DNA of 40,354 nt from Chloroflexota bacterium (GCA_005889075.1 VBDQ01000081.1:1-40354), one strand, 5' to 3'; counted from the stretch's first letter, positions 19,014-29,686 are shown. The notes: generated from the sequence alone by a model not told the origin. Made by a program: numbers and translations.

Positions 19014-20096
19014 TCAGATTATGCGGTCGGTCGCTCGGCGGAGCACCCCCTGTAGTACGGAAATCGCACGGACATAGTCCCCGAGAGGTAGTCGTTCGAT
19101 CGGGGTGTGGTCGTAACGGCTGTCGCCGGGACCGTAGGCAACCATCGGACAGCGCCAGGACGGCGCGAGCAGGTTCATGTCGCTCGTTCCGCTCTTCTCC
19201 TTGAAGGCTGCTTGACCACCTTCATCGGCGATCGCGCGGGCGAACGCTCGCGCGAGCGGTGTCGTTCGCGACGTGCGCACGGGCTGCTCCGCTGCGTCGA
19301 CGGTGATGTCGAGCACCGATCGCTCGCGTCCGGCGACGCCGGCGCGCACGAGCGTGAGAGCCTGCTCGGTGACGTCACGGTGGTCGATGCCCGGCGGGAG
19401 GCGATAGCCGACGCGCAGCTCGGCGCGCTCGGCAAGGCCATCCGGATCTTTGGTGCTCACCGCCTCGAGCCTGCAGTCGAGGCGGTCGAACGCCCGCGAG
19501 CTGGTCGCATGCCCGGCCGCGGCGACGCGAAGGCGCTCCCACAACGCGAGGCCCTCTTCCGCGACCGTGGGTCCGGGAGCGGCGCCATGACGCGCGTCGC
19601 GCGTCAACGCGATGCGAAGCACGAGACGGCCCTTGTACGCGACGGTGATCGCGTCCCATCCCGAGGGCTCGCCGATGACGCACCAATAAGGAGCGGCGAG
19701 GGTCGCGCGATAGCGCGCGCCCGCGCTGGTGGGCGATTCCTCCTCGACGGCGCCGACGACGATGACGCGGACGCCGTCGACGACCTTTGTCGCCGCGGCC
19801 ACGAACGCGGCGAGCGGTCCCTTCGCGTCGACGGCGCCCCGACCAATGAGCTCGTCGCCCTCGATGCGCACCGGGATCTCGCCCGGCACGGTGTCGATAT
19901 GACCGAGAAGCACGACCTCTTTCGGACCGGCGCCGATCTCCCCGACAGCATTGCCCGCGTCGTCGACGCTCGCACGGAAGCCACGCTCGCTCATGCGCGC
20001 GACGAGCCACTCGACGGCTTCGCCTTCGCGGCGTGACGTGCTCGGGATCTCGACGAGGCCGCGGAGGAGGGCGAGGTCCTCGGGGCTCGGCCTCAC
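19014..20096 (-). CDS. lysK: M20 peptidase family, LysW-lysine/ornithine hydrolase (LysK)
   Basis: [52 protein letters not shown]; adjacent to lysZ/Y/X/W. Confidence 0.88.
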   Translation of the reverse strand: MRPSPEDLALLRGLVEIPSTSRREGEAVEWLVARMSERGFRASVDDAGNAVGEIGAGPKEVVLLGHIDTVPGEIPVRIEGDELIGRGAVDAKGPLAAFVAAATKVVDGVRVIVVGAVEEESPTSAGARYRATLAAPYWCVIGEPSGWDAITVAYKGRLVLRIALTRDARHGAAPGPTVAEEGLALWERLRVAAAGHATSSRAFDRLDCRLEAVSTKDPDGLAERAELRVGYRLPPGIDHRDVTEQALTLVRAGVAGRERSVLDITVDAAEQPVRTSRTTPLARAFARAIADEGGQAAFKEKSGTSDMNLLAPSWRCPMVAYGPGDSRYDHTPIERLPLGDYVRAISVLQGVLRRATDRII

Positions 20097-20100
20097 GCGC

Positions 20101-20880
20101 TCAAGAGCGGATGACGGTCCGCACGGTCGGCACGCCGCTCGGGGAACGGATCACCACTTCGTCCACGCCGCCTTCGAGCGCTTCTCGGGCGGCGAGGATC
20201 TTCACCTTCATCCGTCCTTGCGCGAGAGCTTCCGCTTCACCGAGCGTCGTCTCGGCCACGAGCGAGGTTGGATCCTTCGGATCGCGCAGCAGACCCGGCA
20301 CGCTCGTGAGGATGATGAGCGCGTCGGCGTCGATGGCGACCGCGATCGCTGCCGCGACACGATCGCCGTCGACGTTGAGCGCCTCGTTCTCGGTCGAGAG
20401 GGCGAGCGGTGCGACGACTGGGACGCGTCCCGGTCCGATGAACTGCGTGAGCAGCGGCAGGTTCACCGCCTCGACCTTGCCGGTGTAGTCGTCGCGTAGC
20501 AGCAGCGTCTTGCCGTCCTTCACCGCGCGCACGTCCTTCTTTCTCGCAACGAGCAGCCGCCCGGAGATCCCCGAGAGCGCTACCGCGTCGACGCCCCGCT
20601 GCTGCAGCTTCTCGACGTAAAGGAAATTCTCGACCCCGAGCGCGGCCATGGCGAAGATCTCGAGCGTCCGGCGATCGGTGCGCCGGCTCGGATGCCCCGT
20701 GGGCGAGACGATGGTCTCCTGCGGATGGTCGAGCGCCACGGCCAAACGGTCTGTCTCGGCCGAAGCCCCGTGTACGAGCACGATCTCGTCGGCGCGCGCG
20801 ACCTCCGCGACGAGGTCGGCGACCGCGTCGCGGTCGACGCCCGCGCTGCCGCCCGCCTTGATGACCGCGCGAAGCGTCAT
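20101..20880 (-). CDS. lysZ: LysW-aminoadipate/glutamate kinase (LysZ/ArgB family)
   Basis: [55 protein letters not shown]; cluster context. Confidence 0.9.
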   Translation of the reverse strand: MTLRAVIKAGGSAGVDRDAVADLVAEVARADEIVLVHGASAETDRLAVALDHPQETIVSPTGHPSRRTDRRTLEIFAMAALGVENFLYVEKLQQRGVDAVALSGISGRLLVARKKDVRAVKDGKTLLLRDDYTGKVEAVNLPLLTQFIGPGRVPVVAPLALSTENEALNVDGDRVAAAIAVAIDADALIILTSVPGLLRDPKDPTSLVAETTLGEAEALAQGRMKVKILAAREALEGGVDEVVIRSPSGVPTVRTVIRS

Positions 20881-20885
20881 CGAGC

Positions 20886-20911
20886 TTGGGGGGCTCTGCC
20901 CCCCAGCCCCC
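20886..20911. repeat. Short palindromic (REP-like) element, copy R1
   Basis: GGGGGGC-TCT-GCCCCCC followed by AGCCCCC, in the lysY-lysZ gap; shares stem and 3' tail design with R2/R3. Confidence 0.6.
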
Positions 20912-21942
20912 TCATGGATGTAGCCCCACGAATTGCAGACCCGCTTCCTCGGGATAGCCGCAGGCGACGTTCATCGCCTGGATGCCGTTCCCCGCGGCGC
21001 CCTTCACGAGGTTGTCGATCGCGCAGAGGGTCACGACGCGGTCGCCGCGCACGTCGAGCGCGAACCCGACGTCGGCGAAGTTCGTGCCCGCGAGGAGCTT
21101 CGGCTCGGGGTACCGGTAGATGCCGCTGCGCTCCTTCACGATCCGCACGAAGGGCTCAATTCCATAGGCCTCGCGATAGATCTTCCAGAGCGTCTTCTCG
21201 TCGAGGCTCGCCTTCGTGTAGGTGTGCGCCGTCGCGAGGACCCCACGGACGAGCTCGACCGACGTCACAGACAGGTCCACGGTGACGGCGTCGCCGCCGA
21301 GCCGCAACTCCTGCTCGATCTCGGCGGTATGCCGGTGACCGACCGGGCGGTATGACCGCACCACGCCGGAACGTTCGGGATGGTGGCTGTCATCGCTCGG
21401 CTCGCGACCGCCCTCACTCGAGCCGACCTTGCATTCGATGACGACCGGACGCCGGCGATCGACGACGTCCGCGCGGAAGAGCGGCAGCAGCGCGAGGATC
21501 GACGCGGTCGCGTTGCAGCCCGCGCCGGTGATCCGTGTGGCGCCCTTGATCTCCCGCCGGTGAAGCTCCGGGATGCCATAGACGAAGCGATCGAGGCGGT
21601 CCGGACGAGGATGCGGCGAGCCGTACCAGCGGTCGTAGTCGGCGGCGTCCCGCAGACGGTGGTCGCTCGACAGATCGATGAGGACGCTGGCCCGATCCTC
21701 GAACTCGTGCGCTCGATGGGAGCCGTTTGGCAGGGAAAGGAAGAGCACGTCGCAGCGGCTCACGTCCTCGTAGTGGACGAATGTGAGGCTGGTCCGCTTG
21801 CGTAGATTTGGATGCGCCGCGGTGACCGGCTTTCCCGCGAGCGATTCGCTGCCCGCGACGATGTCATCGACTTCGGGATGCGCGAGGAGCAACCGCAGGA
21901 GCTCGCCGCCGGCATACCCGGCGGCCCCGATGACGCCGACCT

Positions 21943-21946
<4 letters not shown>
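20912..21946 (-). CDS. lysY: LysW-aminoadipyl/glutamyl phosphate reductase (LysY/ArgC family)
   Basis: [79 protein letters not shown]. Confidence 0.93.
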
Positions 21947-22814
<868 letters not shown>

Positions 22815-22815
<1 letters not shown>

Positions 22816-23021
22816 CACTCGCCCCAATCCTCTTCGGCTTCAGGCGCGAGCGCGAGGGCGAGCGGCCGCGTCTCCTTCACCTCGAGCTCCGCGCCGCAGT
22901 CCGGGCACGAGACGATCTCGCCCTTCACCGCGTCGGAGCCGACGGTCACCTCGGCATCGCATTCAGGGCACTTCGGCGATTGAGGGGGCGTTGCCCCCTC
23001 AGACCCCCTGCTCTCACGCAT
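22815..23021 (-). CDS. lysW: LysW amino-group carrier protein
   Basis: [32 protein letters not shown] and the diagnostic C-terminal EDWGE motif. Only in-frame ATG is upstream of a palindromic repeat that is translated as EGATPP. Confidence 0.92.
22981..23009 (+). repeat. Short palindromic (REP-like) element, copy R2, inside lysW N-terminal coding region
   Basis: TGAGGGGGC-GTT-GCCCCCTCA then GACCCCCTG; 9-bp perfect stem. Confidence 0.7.
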
Positions 23022-23030
23022 CGCAAAAGC

Positions 23031-24164
23031 CTAGCGGCTGGCGTTCGGCAGAGTCATCCTCGGGGCGACCGCGCGGTACGTCCTCGATCGGCCACCGCCT
23101 TCGACCCTCAGCACTCCTTGCGTGACCAATCTCTTGAGATCGGCCGCAGCCGTCGGCTGCGCGACGCGGCATTCCTCGGCGGCGCTGCGGCTTGTCCAAA
23201 TTGTTCCGCTCTCCGCCTCACGAGCGAGCAATGAGCGACGTGCTGCCGCATCCACGACTGTTGGACCGAGCGGTAGCTCTGCTTGCGTCGGCCGCTGGCC
23301 GAGTACTTGTGCATCGCGCTCATCGAGAGGAGTTCTGTTCTCGAGTCGGATGCTTGCCGCGAGCCAACGGTATGCCCAGTCCTCGGCGAGCCGCGGCGTC
23401 TCGGCGAACATCCACATAACCATGGGATGCGCGACCTGGATCGCCGCGAGCACATTCAGTACCCAGCCCGCTCTACGCTTGCCGTGCTCAGCAATCTTGA
23501 GGACATCGCTGAGACGACCTTCGATGACGACGGCCGCATGCGGCGCCTTTCCCAAGTCTGCGAGCGCCAGCATGAGTTGCCCGCTGATTGCGGCGGTCGC
23601 GAGATCTGCCGGGGTCTTGCGCTCGACGACCGCGCGGATCTCGTCGTCGCGCACGACGGCGTAGTCGCCAACCGGGAGTGCTCGTCGAGCAATCGTCGCG
23701 TCGTAAGTGCGGAACTGCCAGGGATACCTCTCGGCGACATCTGCGACGATCTCGATCGGTCGCTCGAGTCCGCGTGCCTCAGGGACACGAATCCCAGGAC
23801 GCGCCGCGCGCACGGAAGTCTGTGAACGCCAAAAGATGAGGGTCTTGCCCGCACGGTCTTTGGTCCAGACGAAGATCGAGCGTCTGCCGCGCGGTCGCCG
23901 GAGGGTCAGGTGCAAGCCGGTCCCGACCCGCCAAGCGGCTTCGACCGGAACCTCCTGGATGATTTCGGCGCCCTCCGGCCAGGCATCGAGCTGATAACAG
24001 AACACGTCCTTGCTTCGCGGCCATGACTCGATCGCAGCGAGGAAGATGCGACCCTCCCCAGGTATCGGTATCCGGAGAACGAATGGGAAGCGTTTGGACC
24101 CGGGATTCGTCCCTATCCAGAACGTCGCCACAGACTCGGTGTGGTTCGGCCTTACTGGTGTCAT
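23031..24164 (-). CDS. ERCC4/XPF-type nuclease domain protein with C-terminal winged-helix-like region
   Basis: RALPVGDYAVVRDDEIRAVVERKTPADLATAAISGQLMLALADLGKAPHAAVVIEG matches the ERCC4 nuclease GDY...ERKT..D pattern; C-terminal SAAEECRVAQPTAAADLKRLVTQGVLRVEGGGRSRTYRAV resembles an HTH. Alternative upstream start at 24224. Confidence 0.75.
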   Translation of the reverse strand: MTPVRPNHTESVATFWIGTNPGSKRFPFVLRIPIPGEGRIFLAAIESWPRSKDVFCYQLDAWPEGAEIIQEVPVEAAWRVGTGLHLTLRRPRGRRSIFVWTKDRAGKTLIFWRSQTSVRAARPGIRVPEARGLERPIEIVADVAERYPWQFRTYDATIARRALPVGDYAVVRDDEIRAVVERKTPADLATAAISGQLMLALADLGKAPHAAVVIEGRLSDVLKIAEHGKRRAGWVLNVLAAIQVAHPMVMWMFAETPRLAEDWAYRWLAASIRLENRTPLDERDAQVLGQRPTQAELPLGPTVVDAAARRSLLAREAESGTIWTSRSAAEECRVAQPTAAADLKRLVTQGVLRVEGGGRSRTYRAVAPRMTLPNASR

Positions 24165-24230
24165 TACGGGACCGCGAAGGGACCGCGACCCATCGACGGC
24201 GAGGCTACGACTTTTGCGGGACACGATTCA

Positions 24231-24258
24231 TGGGGTCTTGAGGGGCGAAGCCCCTCAA
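24231..24258 (-). repeat. Short palindromic (REP-like) element, copy R3
   Basis: TTGAGGGGC-GAA-GCCCCTCAA (9-bp stem) with GGGGTC on its left. On the minus strand: TTGAGGGGC TTC GCCCCTCAA GACCCC, matching R2. Confidence 0.7.
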
Positions 24259-24260
24259 CG

Positions 24261-26270
24261 TTAGTCGACGCTGGCGGCGGCGGTCGCTCGCGTCCGTGCG
24301 CGCGCCTTGTCCTCGTACATGCGGGCGTCCGCGGCGTTGATGAGCGCGTCCGCGTCCCGACCGTCCTGGGGGAACCAGGAGATTCCAAACGAGACGCGCG
24401 GCAGCGGGTTGGCGCGCCCGGCCCAGAGGTAATGCTCCTCGCGCAGCCGCGCCGAGATCCGGCCCACGAGCGCCTGCGCCGGGAGCGCCGCGGTCCGCGG
24501 CAGGAGGATCACGAATTCGTCCCCGCCGAATCGCGCCACAAGGTCTTCGGTGCGGGCGGTCTGGCGCATTGTTCGCGCCACGCTCCGCAGCACCTCGTTG
24601 CCGACGAGATGGCCTGCCGTGTCGTTCACGGCCTTGAGACCGTCCATGTCGCAGAGGACCACCGCGAAGATGTCGCCGTGGCGGGCCGCCTCGGCGATCT
24701 CGATGTCGAGGCGTTCGAGAAGGCTGCGGCGGTTGAGCACGCCGGTGAGGTCATCGTCGCGCGCCAGCCGTCGCGTCTCGGCCAGAAGATCGGCGTTCGC
24801 GATCGCGATCGCAGCCTGTGCCGTGTAGAGCCGCACGAGCCTGCAGGTCTCCTCGGTGAAGACGCGCGGCCGCCGCGCGTACGCGGTGAGCGTGCCGACG
24901 ACCTCGCCATGCGCGATGAGGGGCGCGGCGATGGCCGAGGCGATGAGGCTGTGCAGCGCCGGGTTGCTGTCGGCATGGAGGCGGTAGTCGCTCGCGACGA
25001 CAAGATCGCGCGTGCGGACAGCCTCGAGCGCGACGCCACGCAGCGTCTCACCGATCGCGAGGCGGAGCCCGAGCGCCGGCGCGTTGTGCTGCGCGCGCAC
25101 GACCAGGCCGCGGCCGCGCTCGGTGAGCGCGACCATCGCGCCGTCAGTCCGCGTGAGCGCGGTCGCCTCGCGGGCGACGAGGTTCGCGAGATCCCCGAGC
25201 GAGAGCTCGCCGGCCGTCGCGAGGCCGACGTCGTAGAGCACGGCGAGCTGCTCGGCGCGCCGGCGCTCCCGTTGCACGAGGCGCCAGTTCGCGAAGAGCG
25301 CCAGGCCCGCTCGGATGGCGAGCAGCAGGACCGTTACGGCGACCGCGGCGTCGATCCAGTTGGCGAAGCGCGCCGGCACTCCGCGTATGTCGGTGTAGAC
25401 GAGGAGGAACGCGCCGGCGGCGGTCACGAGCGCCGGGAGCGCCATCCGTGAGAGTTCGATGACCGTCGAGGAGAGCGCGCTGGCCCTCCCGTCCTCGTGG
25501 TTCTCGACCCACTGCGCGCCGGCGATACCGATCGCGCCAAGGCCAACGATCCAGAGCGCGTCGAGTGGGCTGCCGGCGGCGAACGTTCCGTCCAGGTTCG
25601 CGGGAAGGAAGAGCACGAAGGCAGCCGCGTTCAGGCCAAGGCCGAAGAAGAGCGAGATGAGCGCTCCGCGCGGCTCCGGCTGCGGCGTGCCCCAGACCGC
25701 GGACAGCGCGGCAGCCGTGGCCGCGACGTAGAGCACCGGATAGAGCAACGCGACGGCTGCCGCGTGGGCGTCCCACACGACATCGCGCGCGAGCGCCGTC
25801 GCGAGGAACAAGATCACCGCGCCGAGGAGCGTGAGCACGACCGCCCCCACGTCGAGCAGCAGCGCGTAGAGCGCGAACCGTTGCCCGTGCTGCCGAAGAT
25901 GCATGAAGAGCGCAATCGTCCAAAGTGGCGCGGCGGTCATGAAGCCGACATCGCTGACCAGTGAGGGCAGCGCCGCGCCGCCGACCTCTACGAGATCCCG
26001 GGCGAGCTGCCCAGTGAGCCACGAAAGCGACCCGGCACAGAATGCCAGCCAGACCAAACGATCGCTCCCGCGGGCGGCACGCACCGCTCGCGCGGTGCCG
26101 AAGATCGCGCCGATCGCCGCGGCGGTCCAAGCGAAATCCGCGACCGCGCAGCGCGCGTACGAATCAGGGAGGAGCTGCTCGAGCCCGAACACGACCGCAG
26201 CTCCGGCGAGTGCCGCGAGATAGCGGCCGGACGAGCCGCGATCGAGCGCTGGACGCCATGAGCGAATCAC
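24261..26270 (-). CDS. Multi-TM + GAF + GGDEF diguanylate cyclase
   Basis: Multiple hydrophobic segments, GAF region, DDDLTGVLNRRSLLERLDIEIAEAARHGDIFAVVLCDMDGLKAVND...VARFGGDEFVILLPR. Confidence 0.93.
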   Translation of the reverse strand: MIRSWRPALDRGSSGRYLAALAGAAVVFGLEQLLPDSYARCAVADFAWTAAAIGAIFGTARAVRAARGSDRLVWLAFCAGSLSWLTGQLARDLVEVGGAALPSLVSDVGFMTAAPLWTIALFMHLRQHGQRFALYALLLDVGAVVLTLLGAVILFLATALARDVVWDAHAAAVALLYPVLYVAATAAALSAVWGTPQPEPRGALISLFFGLGLNAAAFVLFLPANLDGTFAAGSPLDALWIVGLGAIGIAGAQWVENHEDGRASALSSTVIELSRMALPALVTAAGAFLLVYTDIRGVPARFANWIDAAVAVTVLLLAIRAGLALFANWRLVQRERRRAEQLAVLYDVGLATAGELSLGDLANLVAREATALTRTDGAMVALTERGRGLVVRAQHNAPALGLRLAIGETLRGVALEAVRTRDLVVASDYRLHADSNPALHSLIASAIAAPLIAHGEVVGTLTAYARRPRVFTEETCRLVRLYTAQAAIAIANADLLAETRRLARDDDLTGVLNRRSLLERLDIEIAEAARHGDIFAVVLCDMDGLKAVNDTAGHLVGNEVLRSVARTMRQTARTEDLVARFGGDEFVILLPRTAALPAQALVGRISARLREEHYLWAGRANPLPRVSFGISWFPQDGRDADALINAADARMYEDKARARTRATAAASVD

Positions 26271-26418
26271 GCGAGGAACGCTAGTGAGCGCGCCTTTTCG
26301 CAGGAATCCCGAGAACGTACCGCCGCGCGACGCGACGGGGGAAGCGAACGGGGGAACTTCCTCGCTGCGTCTCCCCCGATCGGCTGGGAGCCTGCCCCGA
26401 CTGGGCTAGCGTGACCTG

Positions 26419-27615
26419 GTGACACCCCCGCCCGCGCTCACCGTCGTCGACGTTTTGGTGTTCCTCGCCGTGGTCGTTCCCTTCGTCTCGCTCGTTCGGC
26501 ATCGGAGCGCGATCCCGCCGCTGCCGCCCGCGATCGGCACGGCGGAGCTGCCGGTTCTCTCCGTGATCGTGCCGGCCCGGGACGAGGCCGGCACGATCGA
26601 AGCCGCGCTTGGATCGCTCCTCGCACAGGACTATCCGGACCTTGAGATCGTGGTCGTTGACGATCGCTCGAGCGACGGCACCGGTGAGGCGGTCGCTCGG
26701 ATCGCAGCGCGCGACATGCGAGTGCGCCTTGTGCGGGTCGATGAGCTTCCTGCTGGCTGGCTCGGCAAGAATCACGCGCTCTGGCGGGGTGCCGACCGCG
26801 CCCGCGGGGAATGGCTGCTCTTCACTGATGCGGACGTGCACTTCGTCCAAAGCACACTCCGGCACGCGGTCGCGTACGCGACCTCGGAGAACCTCGATCA
26901 TCTGACGATGTCGCCGCGCCTGCGTGGACGCGGCCTGCTCCTTCGGGCGTTCCTCGCGTTCTTCGGCTACGCGTTCGTGACCCTCTGGGGCGCGTACCGT
27001 GCGAATGATCCGAAGAGCGGCCGCGGCGTCGGGATCGGCGCGTTCAATCTCGTGCGCCGCGGACCGTATGAGGCGATCGGCACGATGCGCGCGCTGTCGC
27101 TTCGCCCCGATGACGACATCCGGCTCGGCCGACGCCTGCGGGCCTTCGGCTTCCGTCAGCGGGTGCTGAACGGGCGCGATGCGCTCACCGTCGAGTGGTA
27201 TCCGTCGCTCGGCGCGGCGCTCACCGGGCTCGAGAAGAGCATGTACTCGAGCCTCGAGTACCGGATCGTCGATGCGCTCGGCGTGCTCGTGTTCATGGTC
27301 GCGACGATGGTCTGGCCGTATGTGGGCGTCTTCGTCCTGGGCGGCATCGACCGCGCGCTGCTCCTCGGCGTGGTCGCCTGCCTCAGTGTCGGGATCGCCG
27401 AGACCTACCGGCAAGCGATCGGCCCGCTCGACCGCTGGGCGATCGCCGCGACCGTGCTGCTTCCGATGTCGACGCTCTGCTTCGCATATGCGGTCGCGCG
27501 CTCGGTGTTCCTTGCCGAGCGCCGCGGCGTGCGCTGGCGGGGCACGACCTACCCGCTATCGCTCCTGCGCGGTCAATCCGGGCTCGAGGGCACCGCGGCG
27601 AAGCGAAGCAGGTAG
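26419..27615 (+). CDS. Family 2 glycosyltransferase
   Basis: LPVLSVIVPARDEAGTIEAALGSLLAQDYPDLEIVVVDDRSSDGTGE, ADRARGEWLLFTDADVHF, C-terminal TM helices. Confidence 0.9.
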   Translation: MTPPPALTVVDVLVFLAVVVPFVSLVRHRSAIPPLPPAIGTAELPVLSVIVPARDEAGTIEAALGSLLAQDYPDLEIVVVDDRSSDGTGEAVARIAARDMRVRLVRVDELPAGWLGKNHALWRGADRARGEWLLFTDADVHFVQSTLRHAVAYATSENLDHLTMSPRLRGRGLLLRAFLAFFGYAFVTLWGAYRANDPKSGRGVGIGAFNLVRRGPYEAIGTMRALSLRPDDDIRLGRRLRAFGFRQRVLNGRDALTVEWYPSLGAALTGLEKSMYSSLEYRIVDALGVLVFMVATMVWPYVGVFVLGGIDRALLLGVVACLSVGIAETYRQAIGPLDRWAIAATVLLPMSTLCFAYAVARSVFLAERRGVRWRGTTYPLSLLRGQSGLEGTAAKRSR

Positions 27616-28340
27616 CTCTCGAGGTCCTTGAGCTCCGCGTCGCTGATCCGGTCGGAACCGTACGCGGGCATGCCGCGCTCGCCGCGACGGACGATCTGCG
27701 TCTCGATGCGCCCACGGATGGACAGGCTGCCGGGCGCCTCACCGTTGGCGGCGTGGCAGAGCGCGCAACCCTGCGCGAAGTAGATCGCGGCCCCGCGGGC
27801 GAGGGCGTCGCCTCTCGGATCGGCGAGCGTCAGATCGTTCGCCGTCGCGGGCGCCACGTCGATGGCCGCCGTGCCGCCGCGCTGGAGAGCGCGGACATAG
27901 CTCACGAGCGACCAGATGTCCTGGTCCTTGTACACGTCGCCGAAGCCGGGCATCGCCGTGAACGAGAGGCCGTTCTTGATGATCCAGAAGAGCTCGGCGT
28001 CACTTTTCTCCTTCGTGATTGACAGCGTGAGATCGGTCGCGTCGGGATAGGTCGCCGGACCGAAGGCGCCCCGGCCATCGCCCTTCGCACCGTGGCAGAC
28101 CGCGCAAGAGCCGGTGTAAGCCTCACGCCCGGCATCGAGCGCGCGAGCATCGTTGGCGATGGGATTGGTCGCGCTGCCGGCGGCGAGCCGCGCGACGAGC
28201 GAGACGGCGAACGCGGCATAGCCGCGCTCCGCCGGAAGGTCCTTGCGATGCGTGAGCGCGACCGGAAGGCCGACGAGAAGGACGACCGCTCCTGTGATGA
28301 TGACGCCAACAACGATCCCGACCGCGAAGCGCCGGCTCAT
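27573..28340 (-). CDS. Membrane-anchored di-heme cytochrome c
   Basis: Two CXXCH motifs (GSCAVCHGAKGDGRG, GCALCHAANGEAPG) with distal Met candidates; N-terminal TM helix. Confidence 0.9.
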   Translation of the reverse strand: MSRRFAVGIVVGVIITGAVVLLVGLPVALTHRKDLPAERGYAAFAVSLVARLAAGSATNPIANDARALDAGREAYTGSCAVCHGAKGDGRGAFGPATYPDATDLTLSITKEKSDAELFWIIKNGLSFTAMPGFGDVYKDQDIWSLVSYVRALQRGGTAAIDVAPATANDLTLADPRGDALARGAAIYFAQGCALCHAANGEAPGSLSIRGRIETQIVRRGERGMPAYGSDRISDAELKDLESYLLRFAAVPSSPD

Positions 28341-28378
28341 GCTCCGAGTACGTCTCGTGGCGCGGGCCGGATGCGGTG

Positions 28379-28786
28379 CTAGCGGATGCGTTCCAGGACG
28401 ATCACCGGGATCTCGCGCTTCGTGCGTCTTTGGTACTCGGCGAACCCGGGCATCCGTGCCGCCTGCGCGTCGTAGAGACGGCGGCGCTCGGCGCCGCTCG
28501 TGATGCGCGCCTTCGCCTCGAAGCGCTCCGGCCCGATCTCCACGGTCACGCTCGGATGCTTGCGCAGGTTGTGGTACCAGTCGGGATTCTCAGGCGAGCC
28601 GCCCTTCGACGCGATGACCACGAAGTGGTCGCCGTCGCGCGTGTACGCGAGCGGGTTGGTCCGCGTCTGCCCCGTTCGCGCGCCTTTTGTCGTGAGCAGC
28701 AGGAGCGAGCGCCCGGTGAACGGGCCCTTTGTGATCTGTCCGCCGTGCGCGCGAAAGTCGGCGATGACGGCGTCGTTGAAGCCCAC
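28379..28786 (-). CDS. Nitroreductase/deazaflavin (F420)-dependent oxidoreductase family (Ddn-like)
   Basis: LLLTTKGARTGQTRTNPLAYTRDGDHFVVIASKGGSPENPDWYHNLRKHPSVTVEIG is typical of the family. Confidence 0.9.
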   Translation of the reverse strand: MGFNDAVIADFRAHGGQITKGPFTGRSLLLLTTKGARTGQTRTNPLAYTRDGDHFVVIASKGGSPENPDWYHNLRKHPSVTVEIGPERFEAKARITSGAERRRLYDAQAARMPGFAEYQRRTKREIPVIVLERIR

Positions 28787-28837
28787 GCTTATGCAACAGA
28801 GGGCATCGCACGAACTATTCCGCGGAATGCTTTCGGG

Positions 28838-28909
28838 TGAGCCAGGAGAGATTCGAACTCTCGGCCAAGGGATTAAGAGTCCCCTGCTCTACCGCTGAGC
28901 TACTGGCCC
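28838..28909 (-). tRNA. tRNA-Lys (anticodon CTT)
   Basis: Reverse complement GGGCCAGTAGCTCAGCGGTAGAGCAGGGGACTCTTAATCCCTTGGCCGAGAGTTCGAATCTCTCCTGGCTCA; complete cloverleaf with loop CTCTTAA. Confidence 0.95.
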
Positions 28910-28963
28910 ATCGAAATGGTACCGACGGGCCAGCAGCCGCATCAAGGCGAGTTGTCCACGAAT

Positions 28964-29245
28964 CTACCCGCGCGCGTGCGATGCGCGGCCGCTCGCCGGC
29001 TCGCTGATCTCCTTGATGGTCTCGCCGGTCTGCTTCGCTCCTTCGTTTCGCGCGATCTGCGCCGTGACGATGATCCCTACGAGCTTTCCGCCTTCGACGA
29101 CGGGAAGCCGGCGGATCTGACGCTCGCGCATCTGACGCTCGGCGTCGGCGACGTCGCCTTTGGATTCGACCGTGACCGGATCCGCGGACATCACCTCGCT
29201 GACCGGTGTGCTCTTGGGGTCCTTGCCGGCGGCGATCGCCCGCAC
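28964..29245 (-). pseudogene. CBS-domain protein, 5' part disrupted
   Basis: GRLVGIVTDRDIVVRAIAAGKDPKSTPVSEVMSADPVTVESKGDVADAERQMRERQIRRLPVVEGGKLVGIIV; upstream KEAAMKISETG lies in another frame. Confidence 0.75.
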
Positions 29246-29347
29246 GACGATGTCCCGGTCGGTAACGATCCCGACGAGGCGCCCGTCTCGCTGATCTTCA
29301 TGGCGGCCTCCTTGCGCGGTGATGCCGCCGCATGTGGCGTACCGGCG

Positions 29348-29491
29348 CTAGCTCGCGCCGATCTTGAAGATCTTCGTGCCGCACACCGGGCAGATCCCCT
29401 GGGTGGCAGGGCGCCCATTCTTCATCGTGATCTGCTGCGCGTCCTTGATCTCACGCGTGGCCTTGCACTTGACGCAGTAACCGGTGGCCAA
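29348..29491 (-). CDS. Small zinc-ribbon protein, DUF5679-like
   Basis: (L)ATGYCVKCKATREIKDAQQITMKNGRPATQGICPVCGTKIFKIGAS with two CxxC pairs; TTG start at 29491 preceded by SD GGGAGGTGC. Confidence 0.75.
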   Translation of the reverse strand: MATGYCVKCKATREIKDAQQITMKNGRPATQGICPVCGTKIFKIGAS

Positions 29492-29575
29492 CGCAGCACC
29501 TCCCGAACGCTTCGCCGAGGCCGCATCGTACCCTAGGCCTCTCGCGCGACCCGATTTGCCCCTAAGAGCCACAAA

Positions 29576-29597
29576 ACCCCGTCCATTTGGACGGGGT
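29576..29597 (-). terminator. Intrinsic terminator-like hairpin (minus-strand polarity)
   Basis: ACCCCGTCC-ATTT-GGACGGGGT, 9-bp perfect stem; on the minus strand followed by TTTGTGG. Confidence 0.6.
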
Positions 29598-29686
29598 CTC
29601 GTGGTGAGGAAGGGAAGGGTTGGGATTTCTTTGTTGTGCAGTCGATACGAGCAAGTTCAATGCCAGCAGAACGACCGAGCAGGCAA

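Noticed and set aside
26281-27414. 377-aa minus-strand ORF opposite the GT2 gene
   Set aside because: Antisense artefact with biased His/Arg/Glu composition.
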